The notes under the pieces: generated by a model | Told to the model about the DNA's origin: nothing | Database searches by the model: none | The model's input: only the letters and a program-made list of their open reading frames with translations | In this document: piece after piece, positions 21,577-32,190 of the stretch | How the letters are laid out: each line of letters begins with the position of its first letter | Position numbering within the stretch: the first letter of the stretch is position 1 | DNA from: Meghimatium bilineatum | Taxonomy: Eukaryota > Mollusca > Gastropoda > Stylommatophora > Philomycidae | NCBI GenBank assembly: GCA_034231615.1 | Contig: CM067306.1 | Span: forward strand, 37,417,571-37,481,570 | Direction: 5' to 3' | DNA length: 64,000 nt | Position numbers and translations under genes: made by a program

Positions 21577-22303
21577 TTAGATCTTTTTTCATACGCAGTG
21601 TTATTAGAACCTCTTTATTTTCGTCTACTTTCATACGCAGTGTTATTAGAACCTCTTTATTTTAGTCTATTTTCATACGCAGTTATTAGAACCTCTTTAT
21701 TGTCGTCTACTTTCATACGCAGTGTTATTAGAACCTCTTTATTTTAGTCTACTTTCATACGCAGTGTTATTAGAACCTCTTTATTTTAGTCTACTTTCAT
21801 ACGCAGTGTTATTAGAACCTCTTTATTTTAGTCTACTTTCATACGCAGTGTTATTAGAACCTCTTTATTTTAGTCTACTTTCATACGCAGTGTTATTAGA
21901 ACTTCTTTATATTCGTCTACTTTCATACGCACTGTTATTATAATCTCTTTATTTTAGTCTACTTTCATACGCAGTGTTATTAGAACCTCTTTATTTTAGT
22001 CTACTTTCATACGCAGTGTTATTAGAACCTCTTTATTTTAGTCTACTTTCATACGCAGTGTTATTAGAACCTCTTTATTGTCGTCTACTTTCATACGCAG
22101 TGTTATTAGAACCTCTTTATTTTAGTCTACTTTCATACGCAGTGTTATTAGAACCTCTTTATTGTCGTCTACTTTCATACGCAGTGTTATTAGAACCTCT
22201 TTATTTTAGTCTACTTTCATACGCAGTGTTATTAGAACCTCTTTATTGTCGTCTACTTTCATACGCACTGTTATTAGAACCTCTTTATTTTAGTCTACTT
22301 TCA
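21577..22303. repeat. 42-bp minisatellite, 17 copies
   Basis: The unit holds TACTTTCATACGCAGTGTTA then TTAGAACCTCTTTATTTTAG and TC. TTTTAGTC and TTGTCGTC variants alternate in the distal half. Open frames (LLSYAVLLEPLYFS) follow from the 42-bp period. Confidence 0.97.
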
Positions 22304-22324
22304 TGAAGTTCTACATATTCCTCT

Positions 22325-22735
22325 ATATCAATCAATCAAGTGCTATGCCGAGTGGTTCAGGCGATCATGCTTCTCTACAACTGTATCTCTTGTGTTGTTA
22401 ATAGGTTCAGTTGTTTGTTTATTTTTGTGCCATAGTGACAATATATGCAGCTATTTCTCTCTTTGTCTTCCTCTGTCTCCTCTCCTCTTGATCTTCCAAG
22501 TGGTTATTAAATGTCACCGTGTACTTTCATCATCATGTGCCGTAAGCATCTTGAGTCTCTGCTTCTAATTTTTGTTACAAGTGTTCGTTTTACCCCTTCA
22601 TTTCTGAGAACTTCTACATTAGTTTTATTGGCATTTCTGCGAACCTTGATCGGAATGTGGTCTATGTCGTCTTGAAACATGATTCTAAGCACATTACTCT
22701 CGTAGTTTGCCATTACTGTCAGGAGGAAATATATT
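22325..22735 (-). mobile_element. RTE-like LINE 3' end, TTGA-tailed family, copy 1
   Basis: Minus strand: NVLRIMFQDDIDHIPIKVRR, ANKTNVEVLRNEGVKRTLVT, then a WHCGTK-like stretch and the 3' end CACTTGATTGATTGATA at about 22330-22345. The plus strand here mimics a tRNA A box (GCCGAGTGGTTCAGGCGATC), but the copy at 32690-33135 shows the same linkage to LINE coding sequence. Confidence 0.65.
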
Positions 22736-22879
22736 TAACGAATAGCACATAAATAAAACATATTCTGTACTACACCATTTTTTTGTACCGGAATCCATAA
22801 ATAAAAAAGCATAAATTATGTCGTTTAGTTGTTTGTTCAATATTCATGTGTCTGAGCTATACATTAAATTTTGTTACTG
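22736..22879. other. no recognised feature
   Basis: Short AT-rich spacer. Confidence 0.5.
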
Positions 22880-23085
22880 CATGTTTTCCTGCGAGGGAGT
22901 GCAGGGAGGCATTCTATGGGCTATGGAATTAAAGGTCGCTTTGCCATCTCTGACACTACGACATGTACAGGAAGGATTTTGATTGTACCTCCGAAAGAAA
23001 AAATCCTGTCCCAACCGTAGATTGAACCCGGGACCACAAACGTCTGAGAATGACGTTATAACCACACAGCCATACGCTCCACTTT
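22880..23085 (-). mobile_element. tRNA-derived SINE (family V)
   Basis: On the minus strand the A-box-like TATGGCTGTGTGGTTATAAC (from about 23074) is followed at tRNA spacing by the B-box GGGTTCAATCTACGG (from 23030). A non-tRNA body follows (GGACAGGATTTTTTCTTTCG). Only one copy is seen in the window. Confidence 0.6.
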
Positions 23086-23097
23086 AATACAATGTAA

Positions 23098-24400
23098 TCA
23101 GGACCTCATCCTTACAAAACCTGGGCGTACGATTTGATCGTAGTCTGTGTTTTCGGAGACACGTTGATCATGTTATGGCAATTGCAAGCAAAGGACTTTC
23201 AGCTCTGAGCATATGGCAGCGGCTGACACTAAACAATCGCAGCTCGTAATCTTATACGAGGCTCTTGTCATCCCTATCATTGAATTCGCAGGCACCGCTA
23301 TCACTGCTAGTCACACACAGATTGAGAGGTTTGAGATAATTCAAAATTAAGCGATGCGAATTATCCTTGGTTGCACAAGGGACATACCTGTGTGTCTATG
23401 AGATTTCTCCTTGATTTTCCGAGCATATTTCATAGAATTGATATGTGTCGTGTCCGTACATACCTTAAAGTGAGTTCTGACATAGACCACGTACTACACA
23501 GTGAGCTCCCTCGTGTGATGGGTAGCAGGCTCAAGAGAGGCGAATCGTGGATGCGTCGGGCTGAAGACACCGTTAAAAATATCTGTGCCTCACAAAACAT
23601 ATCTCCGAGCGAGGAATAGATACCTATTTCTACGGTCTTTCAAGAGGCAGTGAAGACCATCATTACACTCGATAGAGAATGCAGGGAACATAGTCCCATG
23701 AGCGTGGATGCTGAGATCAAGGCATTCATGTTCGAGCATACAGATGGCACAGATGTTGGGATTCACACGGACCTGTTGGTCATCCGTCACTACCGTTCCA
23801 CATGGGTCTTTACTGCTAGATGAAAAAGAAGAACAGTGCAAAATGTCAGTGGTGCCATTCCCGCAACAACAAACAGTCTAACAATGGAAATATTCGGCGT
23901 GACGCAGGCACTTAACTGGCTGTAATCGCAATCATATTCCCATGCATGCATACTAAGAGACTCAATTAATATGATTCAGAAAGTCAAAACAAGTAATGTA
24001 CGTAGGGAATGATAGAGTCATTAGCGAGAGCTAAAATGCGGACATCACTACGAAAATTCCCGCTTATCTTTGTCCCCGGACAAGAGGGCGTGGAAGGGAA
24101 CGAACGGGCGGATCAATTAGCTAGCCTCGACACCACAACAGATGGTCAGACATACTCATTGCTCTTAGTGAGTCCTATCGAGCAGAGGATTTTGAGATGA
24201 ATGAGCATGAGTCAATATCGAGAATGCACGAATTGGGAGTGAGGATGGGCGTGGCTGATAGAGAACCACCTTCAAAGATTTCAAAAAGAGCAGTGAATCA
24301 ACATAGAACCAGAACCATCAGCGGTTATACCCTGAGAAATTTACCGAAACGAAGATCTGAGCACCCATGGACGTGTCAACAGACCTAATACCTAATTATC
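23098..24400 (+). mobile_element. RNase-H-bearing (I/Nimb-like) LINE, 3' half relic
   Basis: The region after the reverse transcriptase palm plus the RNase H domain. Pieces in order: GVRFDRSL-like with HVDHVMAIASKGLSAL, YEALVIPIIEFAGTA, MRFLLDFPSIFHRIDM, the RNase H start HTDG (near 23775), the central ALNWLQSQSYSHA, and the hallmark FVPGQEGVEGNERADQLA (near 24065-24120). The end is AVNQHRTRTISGYTL with PWTCQQT. The protein would act with its reverse transcriptase in target-primed insertion. It is broken by several stops and frame changes. No endonuclease or palm lies upstream, so it is 5'-truncated. Confidence 0.75.
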
Positions 24401-24684
24401 GATACAGCATTTCAAGTGTAACACATCTACAGTACTTGCATTTATTTCCTTTGGGTGAAGTGCCGAGTTCCATTCTCTGGGAACAGTACTCTTCACAGAT
24501 CATAGATCAATGTATAAGATTTTGTTAATTTGGAGTAACCTTCTTGTGGGAAGGGAAACAAGTCGAGTTTCAATTATTTGAAAGCAGCCTCTTTGATCAA
24601 ATTAGTACATAAGCGCTTTTATGTAAAATTCAAAGGGGAACTGAGAAATATATCGTTATAAATAGAAAAGAGGATTGAGAGGCC

Positions 24685-24721
<37 letters not shown>

Positions 24722-24984
24722 TTAATGGTTAATAAGAAGTGTATGAGGTGAAGACAGTGAAAGATTTTAATTGATGGCCCCACAGAGATCGAAGAAGCAA
24801 ATTAAGAAATTTTAAGTGGAAATCGAATCCAATTATCAGTTGGACAAGATCGAACTGATACAACCTGAGATTGGAGAACTTTAATGATTTTGTGACATTT
24901 ATTTAGCTGAAATGAGGAGTTACAGTAAGACGAGGGGGCTTGGGGAAGATACTACGTATCTTGCTGCAATGATATATGCATGAA
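24401..24984. other. no gene seen; GA microsatellite
   Basis: Mostly AT-rich. A GA dinucleotide run lies at 24692-24717. Confidence 0.6.
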
Positions 24985-25910
24985 TACAGGTATGCGTTAT
25001 GACTGCATGTTGTCATTAGCACACACTGGACAAACCCAGGGGTGCTTTGATCCCCGTGTCAAAAATTCCACTAGAGTGTAGTGGATGATAGTTTCAGTTT
25101 GATGCTGTCAATCATTTCCGATACAAATGTTCTGACATGCCACAATGTCAAGATGTCTAGCAACATCTCTCTTGGTCTTCCCCTACATGACCTTCAACTT
25201 GCCTGTTGTCACGATGTCCATCTTTTCTCTTCTCACGACGTGTCAAAAAATGTGGACGGTCTTTTTCTGATGCGATAGAACAACTCTCTATAGGAATTTA
25301 CTTATTTCGAGATATACTCAGTACTTTTTTATTAATCTGTCCATGGTGTTCTTAACATTCCTCTATTAAGTCACTTCTGTACTACCTGTATATAATGTTT
25401 AGTTTTCCTGTTAATTATCCAAGATTAACGCAAATAAACCAGAATTGGTTCTATAGAATTTATTTTTTCACCTCATTTCACAAAGATATACTCCGTAGGA
25501 TGTTCTCCCTCTTGTGAAATGTTGCTTTTGCTTGTGAAATTCTACATTCCTTAATGCAGCTTCTCTGATGTTATTAAATACTGACTTGATTCAGGCTGAT
25601 TCCATCTATTTTTATGTTGAATTTTTGAGGACATGTGTTATTTACTTCAGCTTTTCTGCTATTTAGACTAAGCTTTTGTTTTGACGTTCTTTTCCAGATG
25701 TTTATCATTTATTACAGCTTTCATTTTCGGCTATGAAAACTGTATCGTCAGCATACAGGTTGTATACAGTGTGCCCCGCAACTAATTTTTCTGGCATTAC
25801 ATGTCTGCATCTTATTATTATTTCACTGTATAAATTGAACAGAAAGGGTGACACGACACAACCATGTTTAGTCTGTGTATTTATGTTAAAAAATCTACCG
25901 TTTTAGAGCA
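24985..25910 (-). mobile_element. RTE-like LINE reverse transcriptase relic
   Basis: The minus strand holds the palm motifs QTKHGCVVSPFLFNLYSEII (motif B, near 25880-25820) and NLYADDTVFIAENES (motif C with the catalytic YADD, near 25770-25730). Thumb and C-terminal pieces follow, with RPSTFFDTS and GKTKRDVARHLD, and the end reads EFLTRGSKHPWVCPVCAN. Motif A and the endonuclease are absent. Many stops are present. This is the only fragment in the window besides the 28-32 kb element that keeps an RT active-site motif. Confidence 0.75.
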
Positions 25911-25969
25911 CACAGTAAATAATTTCAAATGAAGGACACAAGTCACAAATTAAAACATTAGGACGGTAT

Positions 25970-26315
25970 TTTTCTTTTCGCTTTATACCCCCTATTGCCC
26001 CGTAGGGTTATCGGTAGACGAGTTCACTGGAGACGGCCTTTTTTGTATGTTTCATATATGTTTTGTTTTATTTTTTATTTCTGTAATCTATCTTTTGCAT
26101 GTTCTGCCTCTGGCTTTGTATCCATCATATCTGTATAGCAATGCTTTTTTGAGGGGTACTATCTAATGATAGTCTGGAAGCATCTGAAAACCACTTAATT
26201 TGTTGTCTGCTGATGTAATCCAGAATTGGTATTGTGTTTGTTAGTCCTCTAATGTTTTCATTTCTCATTCTGCCTCTTGTTGTTACTCCGAGAATTCTAC
26301 GTAGACAAGTCATTT
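25970..26315 (-). mobile_element. LINE C-terminal relic (TAGA-tailed type)
   Basis: Minus frame MTCLRRILGVTTRGRMRNEN, ISRQQIKWFSDASRLSLDS, then CRQNMQK-like remains. It has the same order as 13660-14225, where the matching pieces are ACLSRIPGISLRDRVRN and RQQIKWFVHTSRLPSDS. Confidence 0.65.
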
Positions 26316-26639
26316 CTGACTTGACATTTAATGTATGAATGGCCTAATTGACTGCGTTGTTGGTAGAGGAAATATGATGCTAGTGAAAAAAATACGCAGT
26401 CAGAGATTTCACAATGTCGTATTTTCTTTTTAATTTAATGAAATATATTTCTGTTTTAAACAGAAGCTTGCTATTTAATCGTAAAATGTCTCAGGTCTCA
26501 GATAGAGATTGATTTTCATCAAGAGAATTGCAAGTGTTGAATATGTCAAAACTACAGTTTCCATTATTTAATCTAAAAATATATACTGTTTCTTCGAAAA
26601 AGTGTAGCTTTAGAAGATCTTTCTCGCGTAGTTGTTAAG

Positions 26640-26705
26640 TCATTTGCGTTGTGCTCTAGAGATTTGCGTTGTGCTCTAGAGATTTGCGTTGTGTTCCAGA
26701 GATTG
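26640..26705. repeat. 20-bp repeat, 3 copies
   Basis: GTTGTGCTCTAGAGATTTGC repeated, the last copy diverged. The rest of 26316-26745 is AT-rich without features. Confidence 0.85.
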
Positions 26706-26745
26706 CAGTTAGATTCCGGACATTGATGTATTCTTTACTATAATA

Positions 26746-27300
26746 ATTTATTCATTCATTCATTCCTTTTCCTTTTGCGCTGAAGTTAGCGCATAGGGCA
26801 GACGTCAGATCTCTCCAATTCTGTCTGTTCACAGCTATTCTGTGCTGTTCTTGAATAGTATGAATATTGGTTGTTTTACTTTCTCTAAGTATTGTTTTCC
26901 TGAGTGTTTCTTGTGGTCTACGCCTTGCTCTTTTGCCTGTAGGTATCCATTCAAGAGATTGGTGGTGTATTCTTCTGGTGTCTGCGTGTAGGACATGCCC
27001 GATGTAGGACCAACGGCGTTTTCTGATAACATCTGGGATGAAATTTTGATGTGTCTCTTCTCTGATTTTATCATTCAATTTGATATCACTCTAATGGGTG
27101 TTAGTTATCCTACGAAGACATTTGTTCTCGAAACTCAGTAATTTCTTTTCTGAAGATAAAGAGCTTTTCCAGCTCTCACATCCATATGATAGCACCGGAA
27201 TAACGCAGTAATTAAATAAGCGCATTTTCGAGCATGTGCTGATTGACTTTGACTTCCAGATATTAGACAGTTCGTTAAATGCGCTTGATAATAATACCGT
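26746..27300 (-). mobile_element. LINE thumb and C-terminus, GAAT-tailed family, copy 2
   Basis: Minus strand: a thumb-like part CVIPVLSYG (near 27190), then EETHQNFIPDVIRKRRWSYI, GHVLHADTRRIHHQSLEW, KRARRRPQETLRKTI, NRQNWRDLTSALCANFSAK, and the 3' tail GGAATGAATGAATGAATAAA. One frame of about 108 codons is still open, so it is better preserved than its sister at 16.8 kb. The CANFSAKGKG end probably marks the original C-terminus just before the tail. Confidence 0.8.
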
Positions 27301-27885
27301 AATAATAATAATAAGACGCGTAACTCATTAGGGTCGTAAGGGTGTCACACTGGATACACCAGAGTTGTAGGGGTGTCACACTGGATACACCAGAGTCGTA
27401 AGGGTGTCACACTGGATACACCAGAGTCGTAGGGGTGCCACACTGGATACACCAGAGTCGTAAGGGTGTCACACTGGATGCACCAGAGTTGTAGAGGTGT
27501 CACACTGGATACACCAGAGTCACACTGGATACACCAGAGTCGTAGGGGTGCCACACTGGATACACCAGAGTCGTAGGGGTGCCACACTAGATACACAAGA
27601 GTCGTAGGGGTGCCACACTGGATACACCAGAGTTGTAGGGGTTCCACACTGGATACACCAGAGTTGTAAGGGTGTCACACTGGATACACCAGAGTCGTAA
27701 GGGTGTCACACTGGATACACCAGAGTCGTAGAGGTGCCACAGTGGATACATTAGCACGAAAAACTCCACAAACAACTCTATCCTCAACCATTTGAAAGAG
27801 TGTAGAAAAGTCACTCCCAAAACATTACTTGATGTTATCAATCCAGGATTTTCTGACATTATGGCATGGAAATTAATCTGAGAAA
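27296..27885 (-). mobile_element. LINE 3' end, TTATTA-tailed family, carrying an internal array
   Basis: On the minus strand, a decayed coding end (27885-27750) lies upstream of a 31-bp array (27745-27333). The original 3' end follows with CACCCTTACGACCC, GAGTTACGCG and the TTATTATTATTATTACG tail (27330-27296). The same coding-to-tail order without an array is seen at 62763-62965. Confidence 0.7.
27333..27745. repeat. 31-bp minisatellite, about 13 copies, within a LINE 3' end
   Basis: The unit holds GTCGTAAGGGTGTCACACTG then GATACACCAGA. One unit near 27505 is shortened. The segment corresponds to GTGACATCCCTACGAC at the 3' end of sister LINE copies. Confidence 0.95.
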
Positions 27886-28504
27886 TCGAGTCGTGTCTCC
27901 TTACACGTCCAAATCAAACACGTTCACGTCGTTTCACTACTGTCAAACGTGATTTTTGATAACTTTTACTTTTGTCCTTCATTTTAAATAGTTTAGCCCT
28001 ATATTACATTGTAGTTTTTTAAAACAACAAACCAATTAGATTCAAATATCTTTATTTTTGTATTCACAATTTTAACGGTCATTTCCCTGAAAAACACGTT
28101 TCCCCATGAAACCCCTGATATTTTTGAGATATATGTGTATGATATTCTGTAAATTTTTACATTTGTACAAGTAATTTTTTCTCAAAAATTGTATAAGGAA
28201 AGTAATTGTGTGCACTTTTACAAGAAATATTTTCATTTTTTAGTAGTTTATTTCTGCATCTAATTTTTGTAAAGCCATATTCCTTTTCTTCCATAATTGC
28301 ATTATAGAGAAAAGGGTACCACGCCACTAGACACATTAATATACAAGACTCAATTTAAAAAATATTATGCAAAACTGAACCTAATACACTTGAAATCTCC
28401 AGTAATCATATAATCATCATGGAAAACCTTAAATGGTGTAATAAATTATTAAAAGTGGTTCTTGATAACCATTTCTTCTGTCCTTGATTTTAAATTATAT
28501 TTTC
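27886..28504. other. no recognised feature
   Basis: AT-rich sequence between two LINE 3' ends, with no coding signal. Confidence 0.5.
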
Positions 28505-28540
28505 TTCTTCTTCTGCGATCAGTTTCCTATGCTCATAAGT

Positions 28541-29887
28541 CTATACAGGAAGATGGGCCGCCTCCATGAATTCAGTCGTCAGCACGAGGTCCTCACGGTT
28601 GCCCCACAGCTTCACCTTCAGATCTGTCTCTTGAGGCCATATTTTGGTTCTCACGTCATCAAAGAGTGGGCATGTCTGCAGAATATGTTCTGGAGTCTGG
28701 GGACCCTTTTGACATGGGCATTGGTCAGTTTGTGCAGCCTTAATTTTGTGGAGATGTGCTTGTAGTCTGCAGTGTCCTGTGCGAAGTCTAAAAATTGTGG
28801 TTTGTTGTGACCTGTTTAGCTTTAGAATAGGGTCATGTGGAAAGTTACTGCCTGTTCTCTGACTCCATGTATGTTTGTATATTCCTTTGATGAGGGTTTT
28901 TGCTTCCGTCAGTGATATTCTGTGGTGGAATTGTTCCTTTTTTGCACCTGCTTTTGCCAGTCTGTCAGCTCCTTCATTTCCTGCTATTCCACAGTGTGCA
29001 GGGATCCACTGCAGCACAACTTTATTGTTGGCAGATAGTTGATTTAGAAGTTCTACAGTTGTTTTTGTTAGGAGATCTTTAGGTTCCTTTTGGATGGTTT
29101 GGAGTACTGACATGCAGTCACACAAGAAGACCATGTTAGCTCCTTTGAGCCTCCGTTCCTCTAGAGCCTTTGATGCTTCCAAGATTGCTTGTAGCTCTGC
29201 CCTGTAATTTGTTGATAATTTGCCAGTAGCAATTGAGAGTTCTAGTTTTGGGGTGTTTGGTATGAGTATTAGTATCCCAGCTCCTCCTTTCTTTACTGCA
29301 CCCTCTGATGATCCATCTGTGAAGACATGAATCCACTGTGAGGTAGGGTATTGGGTGTCTAGGTGATCAAGTGTTTTTGCCTTAAGGGCAGTAGGGGTTT
29401 CCATAGTTTTGCTCTCAATGCCTGGTATTGTAAGTTTTGCTGTATATATGGGTGAAGTGTTTGTGATGTTGCAATATGCTTCTAGCTGTTCCCATTCATC
29501 CGGATTGTTGCTGGTTACTTCTTTATTGGCTTTCATAAGTTTTTTTGATAGGTGATTGAAGCTTGGTCTTTTCAGTCTGTTTTTTGTTAGTTCTTTTGTT
29601 TTTTCATGCATAGGGTGATGTTTCAGACCTCTAAATTTTTCTGTCATTATTGTGATTTTCTCATCCCTGCGGTCTGTTAGGTTTTGTAATCCTGCTGTTG
29701 CTTCCATTGATGTTATAGGTGTGCTCCTTAGTCCTCCTGTTATGATTCGGAGACCTGCATTTTGAATTTTGTCCAGCTTTTGAAGATTGGTATTTGCTGC
29801 TGTTGCATATGTGGTCAATCCATATTCCAGAGTTGGACGAATGTGACCTACATAGACTGTCTTATGGTTTTTATGTTGGCTCCCCAA
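28541..29887 (-). CDS. LINE ORF2 continuation, RNase H and Cys/His end
   Basis: The C-terminal part of the same polyprotein, in a different frame and overlapping the upstream frame by 40 bp. The ATG at 29887 is probably not a real start; the reading joins at about VYVGHIRPTLEYG (11-23), which is normal post-palm sequence. RNase H removes the RNA strand during cDNA synthesis. Its expected acidic residues are visible: TDGS (190-193), E in ELQAI (231-235), D257 in FLCDCMSVL, and D308 in WIPAHCGIAGNEGADRLA. After it come TTIFRLRTGHCRL (364-376) and CPCQKGPQTPEHILQTC (390-406), a small Cys/His motif known from this superclade. The stop is followed within about 30 bp by the GAAG tail. No internal stop is present in 448 codons, so only one lesion is visible over about 1,200 codons. 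Confidence 0.93.
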   Translation of the reverse strand: MGSQHKNHKTVYVGHIRPTLEYGLTTYATAANTNLQKLDKIQNAGLRIITGGLRSTPITSMEATAGLQNLTDRRDEKITIMTEKFRGLKHHPMHEKTKELTKNRLKRPSFNHLSKKLMKANKEVTSNNPDEWEQLEAYCNITNTSPIYTAKLTIPGIESKTMETPTALKAKTLDHLDTQYPTSQWIHVFTDGSSEGAVKKGGAGILILIPNTPKLELSIATGKLSTNYRAELQAILEASKALEERRLKGANMVFLCDCMSVLQTIQKEPKDLLTKTTVELLNQLSANNKVVLQWIPAHCGIAGNEGADRLAKAGAKKEQFHHRISLTEAKTLIKGIYKHTWSQRTGSNFPHDPILKLNRSQQTTIFRLRTGHCRLQAHLHKIKAAQTDQCPCQKGPQTPEHILQTCPLFDDVRTKIWPQETDLKVKLWGNREDLVLTTEFMEAAHLPV

Positions 29888-32187
29888 TCTGTCCCAGATA
29901 GTTTTTTCATTATTTGTAGTCTGCGTGTGGCTTTATTTTCTGTCTCTTCAATGTGTGATCCCCAAGTAAGTCTTTTGTCAAATTTTAGCCCCAGGTAGAC
30001 TGGGGTGTTTTCTTTTGGGAGTGGGGTGTTGTCTAGAGTGAGAGTATAATTTTCAGGCTTTGTGGAGAGGGTGAAAAGTGTAGTGACGGTCTTACTTTTG
30101 TTTATTTGAACACCCCAGGTTTTTGCCCACTCTTCAACTTTGTTTATTGCCTCCTGCATTCTAACTTTTGCAACTCCAATGTATTCTGATTGGGTCCAGA
30201 TAGCAAGATCGTCTGCATGGAGAGCTCTATGTACATATGGTGTGAATAGTTTTGGCAGATCGTCTATAAAAACTATAAAGAGTGTGGGGGACAGAATTCC
30301 TCCCTGTGGGACACCTTCTGTTATGTTGACCATTTTACTTTTCATTCCCTGGAGTTTGACTCTTGCATGTCTGCCTCGTAGGAAGCTTTTTATCCACTGA
30401 AACATTTTGCCTCTGATTCCTTTCTGTGCAAGTTTTAGCAATAGCCCCTCTTTCCAGACTTTGTCAAAGGCCTTTGTGAGGTCAAAGAAGGTGGCTAGGA
30501 GGTTTGATTTTTTCTGGAAAGCATCTTCTATTTCCTGGGCAAGGTATGTTGTTTGGTCCTCAGTGCATCTGTGTTTTCTGAAGCCTGATTGGCAGTCATC
30601 TAGAAGATTGTTTTCCTCCAGGTAGTTTAAGAGTCTGTTATTCACCATTTTTTCCATGACCTTTCCTAAGCAACTAAGTAGACTGATAGGGCGGTAACTT
30701 GTTTTGTTGGTTTTTGGTTTTCCTTTCTTGGCAATTGGAATTATTTCTGCCTCTTTCCATTCTTCTGGGAAGATCCCTTGCGCCCATGATTCATTAAAAA
30801 GGTCTAGGATTCTGCTTCTACCCACAGGACCTAGGTGTTGGAGCATTTCATTTGTGATTCCATCGGGTCCAGGGGCTTTCTTCTTTTTTAGATTTTGAAT
30901 TGCCATGTTAAGTTCTGATTTGTGAAAAGGTGAGGTCATTGTGCCTGGGCAAGGTTGATGTTTATTTACAAGGTTTTTTGTCTCTCGTCTTACTTCAGCA
31001 GTTCTTGTTCTAGTTATCTTAATTTTGCTTTCTTCAGCATAGGAGTCTGCTAGAATATTTGCAGCTTGTGTGCCAGTGTAGGACTTCCCCTTGTCTTCTA
31101 TGATGATACTACTTTGGGGGTTGTTTTCTTCATTGAGACACTTGATAAGTTTGCACATTTTTGTTGAGTCTTTTTCCATGTTGAGTGTTGCTGTTTTTTC
31201 TTTCCAGCTGGATCTAATGCTGTTTAGCTTTTCTCTCCTGAAAATTTCTTGCAGTCTATTGTGTTCAGTGATATTGGTTTCTGTTGGTCTAGTTTCCATC
31301 TTGGATCTTGCAGCAGAGGCTTCATCATGCATAACCTGGAGTGTTTTGTTCCAGAAGGGTTTGTAGTTTTGTCTTCTTCCTCTAGGTATACTGTTGTTGG
31401 CAGCTTCCAGGATTATTCCTGTTATTAATTTTGCATCTTTCCGTATATTTCTTGCTGTAAGATGTGTTAGTAGTTTTTCCTCTGTAAGGCGTTGGTAAGT
31501 GTCCCAGTTAGCCTTTTTGTAGTTCCAGCTAGCGATTTTGTGTTGTTGCTTTTCTGTCTTGTGGTTCCCTTTTATTGTTAATATTACGGGCTTGTGGTCA
31601 CTCCCACCAAGCTGTTGTGCCACTACTCTTTCTGTCACACGTTGGATGTCTTCTGTTGCAATGGCCAGATCTGGAATGCTCTGAGATTTCCATCGTCTGG
31701 AGTAAAAGGTTGGCTCTGATAGATGTTCATTTATAAGGATTAGCTTATTTTCTATCATCCAGTCTTCTATTTCTTCTCCTCTCAAGTCCATAGTTGGGTA
31801 ACCCCAGCTTGGGGAATGACTGTTGAAATCTCCAACTATAATATGATTTGATGATGTGAGAGGTATTGTCCTGAGGTGTAATTTTTTGTTGTTTGGGCAG
31901 TAGAAATTTGTGATAATCAGTGGTTTTGGGGTTGTATGTAATTTGATGGTGAGATGTTCTGAGTCCTCTGGGTTACGTGCGATTTCTGTAGTAGGTATGT
32001 TATTTCGTACCATTGTGATGATCCCTCCTTTGTGGCCTAATCTATCTAATCTGAAGCATTCAAAGCCTCTGATGGAGAATCTGTTGCTGTCATCAAGATG
32101 TGTCTCCTGAATGCACAAGACATCAATCTTTTTGTGATTCTTTACGATTGCATTGTTTCGGGGATCCTTGCGGATTATCGAGGAAAT
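29848..32187 (-). CDS. LINE ORF2, endonuclease and reverse transcriptase part
   Basis: The enzyme that nicks target DNA and copies the element RNA into the nick. The frame is open from 32187, 23 codons before the TTG at 32118; no true start is visible because the 5' end is truncated. Counting from 32118: CIQETHL (2-8) and GDFN (96-99) are endonuclease motifs, and SDHKPV (173-178) holds its catalytic SDH. KAPGPDGI is at 414-421, YRPISLL at 475-481 and SGFRKHRCTEDQ at 511-522. Motif A FFDLTKAFD is at 544-552, motif B GVPQGGILSP at 602-611, and motif C is at 634-637. Motif C reads HADD, where most relatives have YADD or FADD; the two catalytic aspartates are kept. YLGLKFDKRLTW at 708-719 is the thumb start. 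The frame ends at 29848 after a frame change shortly before, and the protein continues in the next frame. The RNase H motifs point to the I superclade; the exact clade is uncertain. Confidence 0.93.
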   Translation of the reverse strand: MSSIIRKDPRNNAIVKNHKKIDVLCIQETHLDDSNRFSIRGFECFRLDRLGHKGGIITMVRNNIPTTEIARNPEDSEHLTIKLHTTPKPLIITNFYCPNNKKLHLRTIPLTSSNHIIVGDFNSHSPSWGYPTMDLRGEEIEDWMIENKLILINEHLSEPTFYSRRWKSQSIPDLAIATEDIQRVTERVVAQQLGGSDHKPVILTIKGNHKTEKQQHKIASWNYKKANWDTYQRLTEEKLLTHLTARNIRKDAKLITGIILEAANNSIPRGRRQNYKPFWNKTLQVMHDEASAARSKMETRPTETNITEHNRLQEIFRREKLNSIRSSWKEKTATLNMEKDSTKMCKLIKCLNEENNPQSSIIIEDKGKSYTGTQAANILADSYAEESKIKITRTRTAEVRRETKNLVNKHQPCPGTMTSPFHKSELNMAIQNLKKKKAPGPDGITNEMLQHLGPVGRSRILDLFNESWAQGIFPEEWKEAEIIPIAKKGKPKTNKTSYRPISLLSCLGKVMEKMVNNRLLNYLEENNLLDDCQSGFRKHRCTEDQTTYLAQEIEDAFQKKSNLLATFFDLTKAFDKVWKEGLLLKLAQKGIRGKMFQWIKSFLRGRHARVKLQGMKSKMVNITEGVPQGGILSPTLFIVFIDDLPKLFTPYVHRALHADDLAIWTQSEYIGVAKVRMQEAINKVEEWAKTWGVQINKSKTVTTLFTLSTKPENYTLTLDNTPLPKENTPVYLGLKFDKRLTWGSHIEETENKATRRLQIMKKLSGTDWGANIKTIRQSM

Positions 32188-32190
32188 CTA

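Larger units (their letters stand above)
28505..32190 (-). mobile_element. nearly complete RNase-H-bearing I-superclade LINE, 5'-truncated
   Basis: The best-preserved element in the window, about 3.7 kb. In minus-strand order: most of an AP endonuclease, reverse transcriptase, RNase H, a small Cys/His end, a stop at 28541, a 3' UTR of only about 25-30 bp and a GAAGAAGAAGAA tail (28505-28516). It lacks ORF1 and the first endonuclease motif: the open frame begins at 32187 just after a stop. A single frame change near 29850-29887 splits the protein. The tail matches the GAAG-tailed SINEs. No target duplication was recognised. Confidence 0.93.

Noticed and set aside
22343-22380. tRNA A-box-like GCCGAGTGGTTCAGGCGATC on the plus strand, suggesting a Ser/Leu tRNA-derived SINE
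   Set aside because: Two copies (22.3 and 32.7 kb) both sit in the 3' non-coding part of an RTE-like LINE read on the minus strand, and there is no B box at the right spacing.
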